Below, in pieces: positions 1 through 9,749 of a DNA stretch of 64,000 nt; the first letter of the stretch is position 1; each line of letters begins with the position of its first letter. Under the pieces are notes generated by a model, which saw only the letters and a program-made list of their open reading frames with translations, was not told where the DNA came from and did not search any database. Position numbers and translations under genes: made by a program. The stretch comes from an uncultured cyanobacterium (GTDB lineage Bacteria > Cyanobacteriota > Cyanobacteriia > PCC-6307 > Cyanobiaceae), in contig CAIRWM010000043.1 of NCBI GenBank assembly GCA_903882285.1, positions 1 to 64,000 on the forward strand. The letters are read 5' to 3'.

Positions 1-190
1 CCTGACAGAGGGCCGCCCGACGCTCCACGGTGCTGAAGTCGACAAAGCCCAGATTGACGGGCTTCTTGATCTTGTAGGCGTAGGTGCCAGTGAGCAGAAC
101 CCAGGAGATGTGCGTCTCCAGCAGTTGCACCGCAGCGACCGAATGGTCGTAGGCCTCAGGCCGCAGTAGAGCGGCGATCAGAGGCTCCAT
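1..190 (-). CDS. Bifunctional aminoglycoside phosphotransferase/AAA ATP-binding protein, N-terminal part (truncated by window edge)
   Basis: Reverse-strand translation from ATG at 190: MEPLIAALLRPEAYDHSVAAVQLLETHISWVLLTGTYAYKIKKPVNLGFVDFSTVERRAALCQ; the 'HISWVLLTGTYAYKIKKPVNLGFVDFST' block is typical of this family. Confidence 0.65.
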   Translation of the reverse strand, partial: MEPLIAALLRPEAYDHSVAAVQLLETHISWVLLTGTYAYKIKKPVNLGFVDFSTVERRAALCQ

Positions 191-215
191 GACAGGGCGC
201 GCCGGTGCAGGCAGC

Positions 216-671
216 TCACAGTCGCTTCTGGTTCAGATGGCGCATCTGCCAGGTGATCAGGGCTTCCAGCGGGCTCCAGAGCAGGTAGGGAAGCAGCAGC
301 AGGCTCGCCTCGGCGGAAACGGGCTGCAGCAGCCAGAACAGCCAGAGGGCGTAGCACCAGCCCAACAGACAGACCATGGTGCCGCTGCCGAGACGCCGGG
401 TGCGGCACATCAGCCAGGTGTAGCCCTCCACCAGCACCAGTAACCCCACATAGGCGGCCACGAGATTCCAGCTGGCGTTGATCTCCCAGCTCAGCAAGGC
501 CGACACATAAAAGCAGGCATAGATCCCCATCCAGACGAGTGGAAGCAAACCGGCAAAAGGCACCCAACGCGGGCGCCTCAGAGCCTGAAACCAGGCGAAA
601 TCCTTGCGGTTGGGGTTGATCCCAAGGATCACAGCCGCCATCACGATCAAGATGAGCAGCCAGGGAGGCAT
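216..671 (-). CDS. TspO/MBR family (tryptophan-rich sensory) membrane protein
   Basis: 151 aa, multi-TM, Trp-rich; 'FQALRRPRWVPFAGLLPLVWMGIYACFYVSALL' resembles TspO. Confidence 0.75.
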   Translation of the reverse strand: MPPWLLILIVMAAVILGINPNRKDFAWFQALRRPRWVPFAGLLPLVWMGIYACFYVSALLSWEINASWNLVAAYVGLLVLVEGYTWLMCRTRRLGSGTMVCLLGWCYALWLFWLLQPVSAEASLLLLPYLLWSPLEALITWQMRHLNQKRL

Positions 672-745
672 GGTCAGAACCGATCGTGCCCATTATTGAG
701 CCTTTAAGGTCGCTCCGCAGGCCACCGCAACGACTCCGCAGGAAC

Positions 746-982
746 TCAGCCGGGGCCGAGCGGCAGGGCGCGACCACCGGGATCGCGGTGCCAGACCTCC
801 CGGGCGGTATCGAGCAGGTGGCTGTAGACGTCGTTGAAGAAGGCACTGAGGCGGGGATTGGGGGCGGCAACCCCGGTGAGGGCCTCGGCGGGCAAGGCCG
901 CCTCGAGGATGTCGACGAGCAGGGCCACCTCACGGGCCTCCAGGCGCAGCAGGTGCTCACGTCCCACATGCTCAACCCTCAT
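746..982 (-). CDS. Conserved hypothetical protein
   Basis: 78 aa ORF: MRVEHVGREHLLRLEAREVALLVDILEAALPAEAL...; plausible composition. Confidence 0.5.
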   Translation of the reverse strand: MRVEHVGREHLLRLEAREVALLVDILEAALPAEALTGVAAPNPRLSAFFNDVYSHLLDTAREVWHRDPGGRALPLGPG

Positions 983-1524
983 CGCCCGAAATTCGAAGAG
1001 TGTCTTAAGCCTAGACCCACTTCATCCCATGCCGAGTCCAGCTTTGGGTCCAGGCATTGGGCCCCTGGTTGGCGACTGGGCTCCTCCTGGCGGTTTGGCT
1101 CCTCCCGGCAGCCGGGCACGGCCGGATGGCCGCCCAGAAAGACCGCCAGAGGCCGAGCGGCGACCTGCCGCTGCCAGCCCGGCCCCGGCAGCGATCGCTG
1201 CAGTACCGCCACATGCAGCGGTCCGCCGCCACCTCGACACAGCAGCAGATAGCGATAGCGCAATCCCGGCGAACACCAGCTGCGGGCCGGCAACAGCAGG
1301 GGCTCCAGATCGTCCTGATGGCGCAGCAGGGCCGTTACCACCTGACCGGCGGGCAGGCCCCGGCCCTCGCCGTTCAGCCCAGCCGTCACCAGGCTGCGGC
1401 GCAACCGGGCCGCAAGGGCCTGGGGGTCGGCCGCCGCAGGCAGGTGAAGATGCAGGTTCCCCCAGCCGGGAACCCCCAGCACCGAAAGCAGGGCTCGGCA
1501 AGACATGGCGGCAAGCAGCGGCAT
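979..1524 (-). CDS. Hypothetical protein
   Basis: 181 aa ORF overlapping the previous ORF by 4 nt; composition plausible, family not recognised. Confidence 0.4.
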   Translation of the reverse strand: MPLLAAMSCRALLSVLGVPGWGNLHLHLPAAADPQALAARLRRSLVTAGLNGEGRGLPAGQVVTALLRHQDDLEPLLLPARSWCSPGLRYRYLLLCRGGGGPLHVAVLQRSLPGPGWQRQVAARPLAVFLGGHPAVPGCREEPNRQEEPSRQPGAQCLDPKLDSAWDEVGLGLRHSSNFGR

Positions 1525-1621
1525 ACTCTCTCCGTGCCACCCCCCGTCTCAGGGCTTGACCCCGTCTCAGGGTCTGGACCCAACAGGTGCCTTCAGGCCG
1601 AAAGGCTCAACCGAGCGAGCC

Positions 1622-1732
1622 TCAGCCGTGCAGCCGCTGGAACCAGAGACCGGCCAGCTGCCAGCTCGAGAACAGAAAGGCGAAGAGGATCACCCAGTTC
1701 AACCAGGGGGGACGATTGCTCGGGGGGGCCAT
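1622..1732 (-). CDS. Small single-TM protein (36 aa)
   Basis: ATG..TGA on minus strand: MAPPSNRPPWLNWVILFAFLFSSWQLAGLWFQRLHG; hydrophobic helix; below the ORF-track length cutoff. Confidence 0.5.
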   Translation of the reverse strand: MAPPSNRPPWLNWVILFAFLFSSWQLAGLWFQRLHG

Positions 1733-1772
1733 CGACGACAAACAGGATCAGAGGAAGGGAGTTGGGCGGCGA

Positions 1773-2048
1773 TCACACCTCGAGGGCATAGCCCGCGCCG
1801 CGCATCCAGCGTTCGAATTCCAGCAGCACCAGCTCGTTGGGGCAATCGATCAGGGAGAGATCCCTGACCGTGCAGTCGCCATGGCCGCCATGGTGCAGGG
1901 TCAGGTGGAACTGCTCACCGCTGAGGCCGCAGACCTCCGGATCGCTGCGGACCACCACGTCGAGGGCGGCCCCCAGGCGGGCCACCCGGCGACGCAGTTC
2001 CGGCCACGACGGGCTCATCGGCATCCAGGCAGAAGGGAGTGGCTCCAC
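1773..2048 (-). CDS. Conserved hypothetical protein
   Basis: 91 aa ORF: ...LSGEQFHLTLHHGGHGDCTVRDLSLIDCPNELVLLEFERWMRGAGYALEV. Confidence 0.5.
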   Translation of the reverse strand: MEPLPSAWMPMSPSWPELRRRVARLGAALDVVVRSDPEVCGLSGEQFHLTLHHGGHGDCTVRDLSLIDCPNELVLLEFERWMRGAGYALEV

Positions 2049-2138
2049 AGTGCGTTGCTCTCCCCGGGACCGTCAAGCACGATCCGTGGATCAGGCCAGT
2101 GAACCAGGGCCGTGAAGCCGCTGAGTGAGACGCCCGGT

Positions 2139-2789
2139 TCAGGGGGCGGGAGCGGAGGGCGGTGGCGAGGGGATCCCGGGCGTGGAGGAGGAGCCGCTGG
2201 CAGAGCTCGAGGCCGCTGGGCCCTTGCTCGGGGTGGGTGCCGGCGGTGGCGGCAGCAGCAGCACCAGGCCGGCGGCGGTGGCCAGCGCCGCCAGGCCGCC
2301 CAGGGGGGCCGCCAGCCGCCGATGCAGGGGGAGGCGATCGATCAGGTCGCGGCCACGCAGCGGCCGGGAGGACGGCACGCTCAGGGGAAGGGCCAGGCGC
2401 CGATCGAGGCGCAGCTGGTCGAGCACCCGCACCAGATCGGCCAGTTCGGCGTCGTCGAGATCGAGGTCGAGCGTGGCCTGGTCGCCCTGGCTGCTGCGCA
2501 GCGACAGACGATGGCTACCCTCCGCCTTGGGAGCGATGCTGACCGGGCGGTCCGCATCACCGAAGCGGCGGCCGACGCCACTGATGAGATGGCGGGCATA
2601 GGGCAGCACCACCTCCATCAGGGCCACCAGATGCTCGCGCTGGCCCTCGAGTTCGGGCCGGCCGGCCCATTGCAGCCGCCAGCCGGTGAGGATGCCCACC
2701 GCATCCAGAGCATGACCGGCCGAGACATCGGGCAGGCCGTCCACCTCGAGCCGGCAGCTGATCTGGTCGTAGCGCAGGGTCTGCTTCAT
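2139..2789 (-). CDS. DUF4335 domain-containing protein
   Basis: MKQTLRYDQISCRLEVDGLPD... start inside longer ORF; adjacent to DUF3038 as is usual in cyanobacteria. Confidence 0.78.
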   Translation of the reverse strand: MKQTLRYDQISCRLEVDGLPDVSAGHALDAVGILTGWRLQWAGRPELEGQREHLVALMEVVLPYARHLISGVGRRFGDADRPVSIAPKAEGSHRLSLRSSQGDQATLDLDLDDAELADLVRVLDQLRLDRRLALPLSVPSSRPLRGRDLIDRLPLHRRLAAPLGGLAALATAAGLVLLLPPPPAPTPSKGPAASSSASGSSSTPGIPSPPPSAPAP

Positions 2790-2826
2790 CGCGGCACTCT
2801 GGAGTATCGGCACGGCAGCACGGCGC

Positions 2827-3429
2827 TCATACGGCCGCATCCAGCAGGCTGGCCCGCAGCCGCTCGAAGCCTCCGCTGCCAGCTCCCAGCGCCAGGGTGC
2901 GGACCATGCGGCGCACCTGGGCGTCACCGGCGGCCGGATCCAGCAGCTTCTGAACCCCGCTGCGACGGGGGTTCATGCGTTCCCGCACCAGATCGGCCAG
3001 GCGTGTCTGGAAGAGCTCCCAGCGCTGGGCCGCGAGTTCGGCAGGCTCGGTGGAGGAGAGCAACGTGCGCAGCATCGGATAAAGGCGATCGGCCATCTGA
3101 CAGAGGATGCGGATGAGCGCGTCGCTCTCCTGACCGGCGAGTTCGCCCCTGCGGCAAGCCCGCCGCAGGGGGTTGTAACAGCGACGCTTCCAGAGTTCGA
3201 CACGGTTGGGGAAGAGCTGGCCGTAGCCCAGCTGCTCACTCATCCAGACCATCGCCTCCCCGCCGTTGAGATCGAGGGCCTCCAAGCACAGCAGTAGCAG
3301 GTCGAGGCGCTCCAAGCCTCGCCGCGACAGGCTGGGAACCTGCTCCGGCGCGCCGGAGGCATCAGAGGACGACCCGGCGGGCACGGCGGCCAGCGGCACG
3401 GGGGAGGGGGCGGAAGGATCCAGGACCAT
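2827..3429 (-). CDS. DUF3038 domain-containing protein
   Basis: 200 aa; '[52 protein letters not shown]' resembles DUF3038. Confidence 0.85.
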   Translation of the reverse strand: MVLDPSAPSPVPLAAVPAGSSSDASGAPEQVPSLSRRGLERLDLLLLCLEALDLNGGEAMVWMSEQLGYGQLFPNRVELWKRRCYNPLRRACRRGELAGQESDALIRILCQMADRLYPMLRTLLSSTEPAELAAQRWELFQTRLADLVRERMNPRRSGVQKLLDPAAGDAQVRRMVRTLALGAGSGGFERLRASLLDAAV

Positions 3430-3508
3430 GGCTGCGATGATGCCAGCGATACGGGCCCCGCGTCACGCCGGCGCGCCGGCTGCGCTCCCGTCCCCCGTCC
3501 CGCCGACC

Positions 3509-4063
3509 ATGCCTCAATCCTCCAGCGCCAGCTCCGATCAGCCCATCGAGCTGCGCGACTGGGTGCGGGAACATCCCGACTTTCCTAAGCCCGGCATCCT
3601 GTTCCGCTGCATGACGCCGATGCTGCGCGACCCGCGCGGCTGGCAGGAAATGGTGCGTCAGCTGGGAGAAGCCTGCGATCGCCTGCAGCCGGATGTGATC
3701 GTCGGCATCGAGTCGCGGGGCTTCATCGTGGGTACGGCCCTCGCCACCGCCCGGGAGTTGCCCTTCGTGCCGGTGCGCAAGCCGGGCAAGCTGCCCGGCA
3801 GCGTGCACGGCATCGACTACACCCTCGAATACGGCAGTGACCGGCTCGAGATCCACAACGACGGCTTTGAGGACTGTCCCAGGGTTCTGGTCGTCGACGA
3901 CCTGCTCGCCACCGGGGGGACCGCCGCCGCCACCGCCGAACTGGTCTCCACGGTGGGCGGCCAGCTCTGCGGCTTCGCGTTCGTGATGGAATTGGCCGAA
4001 CTAGGCGGCCGGGCCCGTCTGCCGGACGGGGTGCCGGTGGAGTCGCTGATCATCTATGCCTGA
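3509..4063 (+). CDS. apt: Adenine phosphoribosyltransferase
   Basis: [42 protein letters not shown]-binding motif '[16 protein letters not shown]'. Confidence 0.95.
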   Translation: MPQSSSASSDQPIELRDWVREHPDFPKPGILFRCMTPMLRDPRGWQEMVRQLGEACDRLQPDVIVGIESRGFIVGTALATARELPFVPVRKPGKLPGSVHGIDYTLEYGSDRLEIHNDGFEDCPRVLVVDDLLATGGTAAATAELVSTVGGQLCGFAFVMELAELGGRARLPDGVPVESLIIYA

Positions 4064-4075
4064 TTCGCCCTGTCC

Positions 4076-4288
4076 TCAGAGCTGCTGGTCCTGCCAGCTG
4101 AGCACCTGGTCAAACTGCTCCAGGCTGATCAGGCCAAAGCGCCACAACACCACCGGAAGGGGCGCCTGCTCCAGCTGGGACTGGCGCAAGCCGAGCTCAA
4201 GGGCGTTGTCGCTGAGACCGATCTGGTGCCGCAGATAGCGCACCAGGGTGGCGGAGGGCTGGGGCTGGGGCGAGCTGCTGATCACCAT
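4076..4288 (-). CDS. DUF2949 domain-containing protein
   Basis: LVRYLRHQIGLSDNALELGLRQSQLEQAPLPVVLWRFGLISLEQFDQVLSWQDQQL. Confidence 0.75.
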   Translation of the reverse strand: MVISSSPQPQPSATLVRYLRHQIGLSDNALELGLRQSQLEQAPLPVVLWRFGLISLEQFDQVLSWQDQQL

Positions 4289-4292
4289 CCCA

Positions 4293-5522
4293 TCACTCTG
4301 GGGCGCGGCGCATAGCTGGGCAAGGGCCATCGCTCATAGCCCCGAGGGCCAGGCGGCGCAGGGCGCCGAAGCGAGCCAGGCTCCGCACCCCGAGGCGCCT
4401 AAGGGGCAGCAGCAGGGGATGGCGGTTGGAGAACAGCCGCACCAGCAGGTCGGTGGCCGCCAGGGTGAGCATCAGATCAATCCAGCGCCGGCGGGCGTAG
4501 GCCCCGCCGAGCCGAGCGGGCTCAAGCCGGCCCGCGGCAACGCGCCGGGCCAGCCGATGCAGCACCTCCACATCACGCCAGCAGAGATTCAGGCCCTGGC
4601 CCCCCACCGGATGGCAGCGGTGACCGCTCTCCCCCACCAGCACCGTGCCGCCCCGGTGCAGCCGGCGCGCCAGCTGCAGGGCCACGGGGAAGGCCCGTGG
4701 CCGATCCAGCAGGGCATCGGGCTGGAGCTTCTCGGGCAGGGCGCCTGCCAGGGCGTCGAGGAAGGCCACGTCCGGCAGGCTCTCGAGCTGGCGGCAGCGG
4801 GCCTGGGGAGCACTCCAGACCAGCTGGAAACGTCCCTCACCGAGGGGCAGGACCGCGAACGGCCCCTCGGGACGCAGCAGCTCCCAGGCCTCATCGTCGG
4901 CGCAGCCGCGCAGCTCCACCTGAACCGTGAGGCAGGCCTGGCCATAGGCCATGGACCACTGCCCCAGGCCCAGTCGGCTGCGCGTGGGGGAGTCGGGGCC
5001 ATCGGCCGCGACCACCAGCTCAGGAACAATCAGCGGATCGGATGCGGCCGCAAAGCCAGCGCCGAGATGGAGCTCCGCCGCCGGATCGTCCGTCAGTCGC
5101 TGCAACAAGCGGTGCTGTATCGGTCCATGCTGTCCGATCCAGCCGATAGCATCATTCGGGGTGATAGACGCAGAGGCCGGGATGGCAGGGCGCCGCCCCC
5201 GGTCTGCCGCGCTGAAGGCCAGGCCCACGCCGGCGCCGCAGTCGCGCAGCTCCAGCCGACGGAATGGCACGAGCTCAGACTCCATCTCAGACCAGAGGCC
5301 CAGACGTTCCAGCAGCCTCCTGCTGGAGTAGCTGAAGGCGTAGGCGCGGTTGCGCTGCGACAGCTGCTCGGCTGTGAGGGGATCGTGCAGGCTGACGCGC
5401 CAGCCCGCCTCAGTTAGGGCTAAGGCCGTCAGGGCCCCGGTGGGACCGGCCCCCAACACCCGGGCTTGGAGAGGCGAGGCCACGGGCAGGGGAGTGGCGA
5501 TGGAAAGGAGAAGGGCGTGCAA
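4293..5522 (-). CDS. FAD-dependent monooxygenase (UbiH/COQ6-like)
   Basis: 409 aa; 'VLGAGPTGALTALALTEAGWRVSLHD' dinucleotide-binding motif; 'VLVGESGHRCHPVGGQGLNLCWRD' second FAD motif. Confidence 0.85.
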   Translation of the reverse strand: MHALLLSIATPLPVASPLQARVLGAGPTGALTALALTEAGWRVSLHDPLTAEQLSQRNRAYAFSYSSRRLLERLGLWSEMESELVPFRRLELRDCGAGVGLAFSAADRGRRPAIPASASITPNDAIGWIGQHGPIQHRLLQRLTDDPAAELHLGAGFAAASDPLIVPELVVAADGPDSPTRSRLGLGQWSMAYGQACLTVQVELRGCADDEAWELLRPEGPFAVLPLGEGRFQLVWSAPQARCRQLESLPDVAFLDALAGALPEKLQPDALLDRPRAFPVALQLARRLHRGGTVLVGESGHRCHPVGGQGLNLCWRDVEVLHRLARRVAAGRLEPARLGGAYARRRWIDLMLTLAATDLLVRLFSNRHPLLLPLRRLGVRSLARFGALRRLALGAMSDGPCPAMRRAPE

Positions 5523-5555
5523 TCAAAAGCACCGCAGCAGAGTCTGCTGCGGTGC
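5521..5555 (-). terminator. Rho-independent terminator downstream of hli
   Basis: Near-perfect stem GCACCGCAGCAGA/TCTGCTGCGGTGC followed on the minus strand by TTTTGATT. Confidence 0.75.
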
Positions 5556-5589
5556 CGTGGGGAGAGCCGCCGCGGCAACCAGGCGTGAA

Positions 5590-5844
5590 TCAGCCGATGC
5601 CCAGCAGACCGCGGGTGAAGGCTTCGCCGCCGAGGGCGAATTCGGTGGCCAGCAGGGCGATGAAGCCGAGCATGGCCATGCGGCCGTTGAGCTTCTCGGC
5701 ACGCTCATGGAAGCCCCAGCCACTCTCGGCACTCACGACTTCCATGCGGGGCTCGGTAGCAAAGGCATTGAGGCGGCCGCCGTCCTCGGTAGTGACGGTG
5801 GCACCGCGGATGGCGGCGGGGGCGGTCGGGGTGGATGAAGCCAT
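5590..5844 (-). CDS. High-light-inducible / chlorophyll a/b-binding-like protein
   Basis: 84 aa with '[32 protein letters not shown]' (single CAB-type helix ExxNGRxAMxGF). Confidence 0.9.
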   Translation of the reverse strand: MASSTPTAPAAIRGATVTTEDGGRLNAFATEPRMEVVSAESGWGFHERAEKLNGRMAMLGFIALLATEFALGGEAFTRGLLGIG

Positions 5845-5994
5845 GAAGCACCTTTATGAAGTGTTGCGATAACTGTAACGCAATGTTGCGACACAAGAGC
5901 GGATCCGTCCCCAGATCCGGCCCGAATTCGGCCCGGATTGCCCCAAAAGCGCCCGGCAGCAGCCTGCAGCGGGGGCGCAGCGGCCAGCGGCGAC

Positions 5995-6642
5995 TCAGCG
6001 CAGGCGGTGCAGGCAGAGCTCCTCGAAGGCCGGCCGGAGCAGATAGGGGTACTCGCCCACCCAGAGCTTCAGCTGCGGCAGCCAGGCGTCGCTGAGCGCC
6101 CCGATGCGGGAGAAGTCCTTGCGCTCACTCAGTACCAGGCAGCGGATCACCATGCCGCGCCGGATCGTCTGGTGCTTCTTCTCCATCGGGAAGCGCACCT
6201 GGCCGAGATAGCCCTCCTCGTCCTCCAGTTCCAGGCACAGCCAGGTGCGGCGGTTCTCCACCATCTCCAGCCGCCCCTCGCGGTCGGCCTGCTCCCGCCG
6301 CTCCTCCACCACCTCACGGGTGAACAGATCCGCCACCACCCCATCAAAGATCGCCGCCGCGGGGTAGCGGCGCAGGGCGGCATTCTTCTGGCCCGCCTCC
6401 AGGATCGGCCCCCAGAGCACGTAGAGCAGGAACACCACCCCCACCACCAGGGCCACCGGGGCGAACTGGCTGGAGAACAGCAGGGTCTGGCTGATGAGCA
6501 AGGTGATCACCCCGCCGATCACCGAGATCAGCACCCGCTGCAGCAACTTGCGGGGATTGCCGCTGGACGCGTTGAACTGCGGGCCGGTGGCCACCGCCGG
6601 GATCAGGCGGGAGAGCTCATTGGGCTGGACAGGGATCAACAT
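5995..6642 (-). CDS. Conserved cyanobacterial membrane protein (family often labelled 'phosphate ABC transporter permease')
   Basis: MLIPVQPNELSRLIPAVATGPQFNASSGNPRKLLQRVLISVIGGVITLL... Confidence 0.65.
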   Translation of the reverse strand: MLIPVQPNELSRLIPAVATGPQFNASSGNPRKLLQRVLISVIGGVITLLISQTLLFSSQFAPVALVVGVVFLLYVLWGPILEAGQKNAALRRYPAAAIFDGVVADLFTREVVEERREQADREGRLEMVENRRTWLCLELEDEEGYLGQVRFPMEKKHQTIRRGMVIRCLVLSERKDFSRIGALSDAWLPQLKLWVGEYPYLLRPAFEELCLHRLR

Positions 6643-6664
6643 CGTGGTTCGAACTCTTGGGTTC

Positions 6665-7528
6665 TCACAGCAGCCGTTCAAGGCCGTAGATCAACCCCTC
6701 AAGCGAACGCACCCGACGCACGCTGAGCAGGACCCCCGGCATGTAGGCGCTGCGATCGATCGTGTCGTGCCGCAGGGTGTAGGTCTCACCCCGAGCGCCG
6801 AACATCACCTCCTGGTGTGCCACCAGACCGGGCAGGCGCAGCGAGTGCAGGCGCAGTCCGCTCTCGCGCAGGCCTCCCCGACAGCCCGCCAGGCTCTCGT
6901 GTTCCTCCACCTGGGCGGGATTGAAGGCCTTGCCGAGCTCCTCCATCAGTTCGGCTGTCTTGATGCAGGTGCCGCTGGGGGCATCGGCCTTGCGGTTGTG
7001 GTGCAGCTCGGTGAGCTCGGCGAAGTCGTAGAAGCGGGCGGCGGCCGCCGCCGCCTGCTGCAGCAGCACCATGCCCACGCTGAAGTTGGGGATGACGGCC
7101 CCGCCCACCGACGCCTTGGCGGCAAAGACGGCCAGCTCATCGAGCTGTTGCGGCGAGAGGCCGGTGGTGCCGATCACCGGATGCACCCCGTAGGCGATGG
7201 CACCGCGGCAGTGCTCGTAGACCACCGAGGGATGGGTGAAGTCCACCAGTACGGCACCGCCGCCGGGCCCCGCCTGACGCGCGACCTGGCTGGCCTGGCA
7301 GAGAACAGCCTCGAAATCGGCGGTGATCGGCACGTCGAGCTCTCCCAGGCCCAGCTCCAGCCCCACATCCAGCCCCTCCTTGCCGGGGGTGGTGTCAATC
7401 GCCCCCACCAGGGCAGTATTGGCGGCGGCAGCAACGGCCTTGACCACCTCGGCCCCCATGCGCCCAAGGGCGCCGGCGACGACCACCGGAATCGGGGCCT
7501 GGGCGGAAGCGGCGCTGGCGCTGGTCAT
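6665..7528 (-). CDS. dapB: 4-hydroxy-tetrahydrodipicolinate reductase
   Basis: VVAGALGRMGAEVV; EL(T/H)HNRKADAPSGTCIKTAE motif; HEVMFGARGETYTLRHDTIDRSAYMPGVL. Confidence 0.95.
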   Translation of the reverse strand: MTSASAASAQAPIPVVVAGALGRMGAEVVKAVAAAANTALVGAIDTTPGKEGLDVGLELGLGELDVPITADFEAVLCQASQVARQAGPGGGAVLVDFTHPSVVYEHCRGAIAYGVHPVIGTTGLSPQQLDELAVFAAKASVGGAVIPNFSVGMVLLQQAAAAAARFYDFAELTELHHNRKADAPSGTCIKTAELMEELGKAFNPAQVEEHESLAGCRGGLRESGLRLHSLRLPGLVAHQEVMFGARGETYTLRHDTIDRSAYMPGVLLSVRRVRSLEGLIYGLERLL

Positions 7529-7584
7529 CGCGGAAGCAACTGAAAGTACAGGGGGCAGGCCGACGGCCGGCGGATGCGCCGAGC

Positions 7585-9640
7585 CTATGAGCCCCCGAGC
7601 AGGGCCTCCACATGGACGGCATCGATCTGGTGCGGCGGCAGAAAGCTCTGGGCGTAGATCTGCGGCACGCCGGAGCTCAGGAACAGGGCGAAGAGATCGG
7701 CATCGAGTGCCGCTCCCGCACCATGCAGGCCAAGATCGCCAGGACCTCCGAGAGGGGTTTGCCACGCTTGTAAGGCCGATCGGCGGCGATGAGAGCCTCG
7801 AAGATGTCGGCGATCGCCATGATGCCGGGTATGCACACCCATCTGATCGCCCTGCAGCCGGCGCGGATAAGGGAGGGCCGAGAGCATGCGGATCATCTGG
7901 ATCATGTGGTTCTGGATTCAGAAGCGCTCCTCGGGATTGAGGATGTCGCGCGCCACGCTGGGGTTGTGCAGCTCTCCCTGGATCTGCAGGAGTTCGGGCA
8001 CCCCCAGGCGAAAGGCCCAGGGGTTGTCAGCCGCCAGGCGGGAACGCTCCGGCCGCTCGACGCGGTGATACGGCCGGTCGGCCAGCAGGGACTCCCGCAC
8101 CGGCAGGGGCTCGACGGGCAGCCGCGCGCGCCGGCGCAACTCCTCCTGGGAAAGGCCGAGGCGATCGTCGAGGGTGCGGCGCCAGGTGCGGGCGGCGATG
8201 CGGCGCAACCGCTCCAGGCTGTCGGGCTCCATGCTCTCGCCGCCAAGGTTGCAGGCCGCCACAAAGGGGAAATCGCCATCGAGCTCCGCCCAGCGACACT
8301 TGAGATCCTGATCGGTCTGTCCCGGATCCGCCCCGGCGGCGATGGCGCGCCAGTGGTCGCTCGCCGCCTCGGCCTTGAGCAGTTCGAAGCGCATCCGCCC
8401 TTCATGGATGCGGTCGGTGATGGTCTTGAGCTTGGTGACCTTGTCGACCTCGTGCTCTGGGGTGGTGACCTTGCCGCAGTCATGCAGCAAGGAGGCGACA
8501 TGTATGGCCTCCCAGCCCTCGTCTTCGAGCTCGAAGGAGGCGAAGGGGCCCTCCCGGCTCACGCAGGCCGCTTCGGCCAGTAGCCGCGTTATCTCCGGCA
8601 CCCGCGCGAAGTAGCAGCAGGTGTAGGGGCTCTTGGCATCGATCGCGTTGGCGATCAGGTGGATGAAGCCATCGAACAGGTGGAGGCGCGCCTCCAGCAA
8701 GCCGCGAGTCTCAAGGGCGACCGAGGCGGATCTCGAGAGGGTGCGACTGAAGGCGACCCGCTCTTCCTCCGGAGGGGCCGTGAACCAGAGCGGCAGCACC
8801 AGCCGCGTGCCCTGGGAGCGCTTCCCCCCCGCCGCCGGCTCCGCCTCGGCCAGCAGGGCAGCGGTGGCGGCGGCATCGGGTCCCGGCAGGGAGGCCGGAT
8901 CGAGCTTCTGCGCCTGCCGCTCGAGGGTCTCGATCTCGAAGGAGGCCCCCACCACCCCCCTACCGCCGGGCAGGCGACGGGAGAGGATTACGCCGAGCCG
9001 CTCGCCGAGGGCGAGCCGCAGCACGGAGGAGAGCACCAGCGTCGGACTGGGCAGCGCCTGCTGGTACCAGGGCCTGAGGCGGGGATCGAAGCTGCGGGGC
9101 AGCAGCTGCAGCGAACCTGCCACCGTCAGGGGCTGCAGCCCCTGGGGACCCGATCCACAGAAATGCTTTCCACCAGCAGGCTGGCGGCGGCGGGCAGTCC
9201 CGGCCAGGGGCGACCACCGGCATCGCGGGCCAGGGCGACGAAGAACATCTGGCCATCGGGATAGCCGATGAAATAGGCGGTGAGATTGGGGGTGCGATCC
9301 AGCGCCTGGCGGGCCTCCTCCAACCGGTCCAGCCGCTCGGCCAGGGAGCAACTCTCCCCCAGAGAAGCGACCAGGTCGAGACCCTCGGCGGCCTGCTGGG
9401 GATCGATCAACTCGCGGATCGTGGCCTACAGCTGGCCGGCGGTGGCGCTCAGCATGTGGGTGGTCGCCTCGGCCAGGATCGCGCTGGTGCGCAGGTGGGC
9501 GGTCCAGCTCAGCAGGGCACCCCTGCCAAGCACCAGGGGCAGCAGCAGGCTGATCAGGTGGTTATTTGGAAGGGCAGCCGACGGAAGGGGAGGACACGCG
9601 GATCGGCGCCGCGCAGGGGCTTGATGCCCCCGCTGCACAG
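7585..9640 (-). pseudogene. Decayed sensor/HD-GYP-type phosphohydrolase
   Basis: One homologous reading path broken by in-frame TAG (9426-9428), a frameshift near 9140, an in-frame TGA at 7918-7920, and further shifts in 7700-7850; HD motif 'VASLLHDCGKVTTPEHEVDKVTKLKTITDRIHEGRMRFELLK' retained; GYP region absent. Confidence 0.85.
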
Positions 9641-9749
9641 CAAGGCGAGACTCTCGCCGCCTGCCGCCGTGACCTGTAACGCCTTGATCGCCCGCTTCGC
9701 ACTGGGGCCTGCTGCTTCGTAGGCTCCTTCACATTGCTCAATCCAGCCC

